Assembly (NCBI GenBank): GCA_001795455.1
Contig: MGPB01000007.1
Span: forward strand, 53,174 to 117,173
Direction: 5' to 3'
From: Curvibacter sp. GWA2_63_95
GTDB taxonomy: Bacteria > Pseudomonadota > Gammaproteobacteria > Burkholderiales > Burkholderiaceae_C
Length of the DNA: 64,000 nt
In this document: piece by piece, positions 63,054 to 64,000 of the stretch
How the letters are laid out: each line of letters begins with the position of its first letter
How positions within the stretch are numbered: position 1 is the first letter of the stretch
Position numbers and translations under genes: made by a program
Notes under the pieces: generated by a model
Seen by the model: the letters and a program-made list of their open reading frames with translations, nothing else
The model's database searches: none
Told to the model about the DNA's origin: nothing

Positions 63054-63115
63054 GTTCAGTTCAACAACATATCAGATGGTTGGTGGGACAGAGCTTGGGC
63101 GCTGTCCCCAACTGA

Positions 63116-64000
63116 TTAGGAGTTGTTGTCCAGTTTGGCGCGCAACAGAGCGCCCAGGCTGGTCGTACCAGCATTTTCGCGGGCAGACTGCTGGCTCAGG
63201 TTCTGCATGGCTTCGTTTTGGTCAGCCATGTCTTTCGCCTTGATGGACAACTGGATGTTGCGGGTCTTGCGATCCACGTTCACCACCACAGCGGTCACTT
63301 CGTCGCCTTCTTTCAGTACGTTGCGTGCATCTTCCACGCGGTCACGGCTGATTTCGGAAGCGCGCAGGTAACCCAGGATGTCTTCGCCCAGGTCGATTTC
63401 AGCACCCTTGGCGTCCACGGTCTTGACCTTGCCGGTCACGATCTGGCCCTTGTCGTTCACCGACACGAAGGTGGTGAAAGGATCGGAGTCCAACTGCTTG
63501 ATACCCAGGGAGATGCGTTCGCGGTCCACGTCCACAGCCAAGACCAAAGCCTCAACTTCTTGGCCCTTCTTGAATTCGCGCACGGCGGTTTCGCCGGACT
63601 CGTTCCAGGACAGGTCGGACAGGTGCACCAGGCCGTCGATACCGGCAGCCAGACCCACGAACACGCCGAAGTCGGTGATCGACTTGATCGGGCCCTTGAC
63701 GCGGTCGCCGCGCTTGGTGTTCTGTGCGAACTCTTGCCATGGGTTGGCCTTGCACTGCTTCATGCCCAGGGAGATGCGACGCTTGTCTTCGTCGATTTCC
63801 AGAACCATGACTTCGACTTCGTCACCCAGGGCAACGATCTTCGAAGGTGCAACGTTCTTGTTGGTCCAGTCCATTTCGGACACGTGGACCAGGCCTTCGA
63901 TTCCGGGTTCGAGTTCCACAAACGCGCCGTAGTCGGCGATGTTGGTGATCTTGCCGAACATGCGGGTACCTTGGGGGTAACGGCGGTTCACGCCCATCCA
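63116..64000 (-). CDS. rpsA: 30S ribosomal protein S1, C-terminal part
   Basis: The last 294 residues of S1; the 5' end is beyond the window. Three S1 (OB-fold) repeats are complete here ([60 protein letters not shown]), each followed by the repeat-end RRISLGMKQ or similar, plus a short C-terminal tail ending in [12 protein letters not shown]1 recruits mRNAs to the ribosome. It is followed by a strong terminator and ihfB. Confidence 0.97.
   Translation of the reverse strand, partial: WMGVNRRYPQGTRMFGKITNIADYGAFVELEPGIEGLVHVSEMDWTNKNVAPSKIVALGDEVEVMVLEIDEDKRRISLGMKQCKANPWQEFAQNTKRGDRVKGPIKSITDFGVFVGLAAGIDGLVHLSDLSWNESGETAVREFKKGQEVEALVLAVDVDRERISLGIKQLDSDPFTTFVSVNDKGQIVTGKVKTVDAKGAEIDLGEDILGYLRASEISRDRVEDARNVLKEGDEVTAVVVNVDRKTRNIQLSIKAKDMADQNEAMQNLSQQSARENAGTTSLGALLRAKLDNNS

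Overview
The window reads as one stretch of chromosome from a betaproteobacterium of the order Burkholderiales, most likely family Comamonadaceae (Rhodoferax/Acidovorax/Polaromonas relatives). The basis is high GC, protein sequences typical of that family, a cold-type mdh / citrate-lyase-like / acnB block, BPSS1780-type membrane protein, TRAP transporters, and dispersed short repeats of a style I associate with that family. The genus is inference. Almost everything is housekeeping. There is no prophage, CRISPR array, tRNA or rRNA, and only one degenerate insertion-sequence remnant.

Layout. 1-5.7 kb: TCA-cycle block with the start of a divergent GntR regulator, mdh, an HpcH/CitE-like lyase, a small exported protein and acnB. 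5.7-8.9 kb: DUF486 protein, phosphate uptake pair (DUF47 + Pit), TM2-type protein and GNAT acetyltransferase. 8.9-11.2 kb: rpsP-rimM-trmD-rplS. 11.2-18.3 kb: Nudix, CobD/CbiB-like, rsgA, phhB, M48 protease, oligoribonuclease, DEAD-box helicase. 18.3-23.2 kb: GarR-like reductase, guaC with a structured leader, uvrD, ABM-domain protein. 23.3-31.2 kb: phoX with a candidate Pho box, FecR protein / BPSS1780 protein / thrB in an overlapping run, and polA. 31.2-35.3 kb: chemoreceptor, dienelactone hydrolase, ZIP transporter, unknown protein. 35.3-41.9 kb: TetR regulator with a perfect 26-bp palindrome and a tripartite RND efflux operon. 41.9-47.7 kb: orphan CHASE-PAS histidine kinase, sulfurtransferase, lone hypothetical gene beside a long hairpin, EamA transporter, Rieske oxygenase. 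47.9-51.1 kb: xseB-ispA-dxs isoprenoid block. 51.3-56.7 kb: a TRAP transporter whose solute-binding gene is separated from its membrane genes by an IS remnant and a Na+/H+ antiporter. 56.9-64 kb: second chemoreceptor, then lapA-lapB-hldE(kinase)-hldD-comEA-crcB envelope run, ihfB and the 3' part of rpsA.

The most interesting signals are not in gene content. (1) A 54-bp repeat occurs eleven times in both orientations. It sits between genes, at gene ends where it supplies stop codons, and inside coding sequences (polA, uvrD, phhB, an efflux lipoprotein and a lyase), always in the same codon phase for its orientation, so each coding copy adds about 18 codons without a frameshift. (2) At least nine genes have a -10-like hexamer 6-8 nt before the ATG and no Shine-Dalgarno sequence, as expected for leaderless mRNAs. 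(3) The guaC leader holds a terminator-like hairpin and an overlapping alternative hairpin. (4) A second repeat of about 68 bp lies at the polA promoter and at the 5' end of the lyase gene. All of these were read by eye; no alignment or database search was run.
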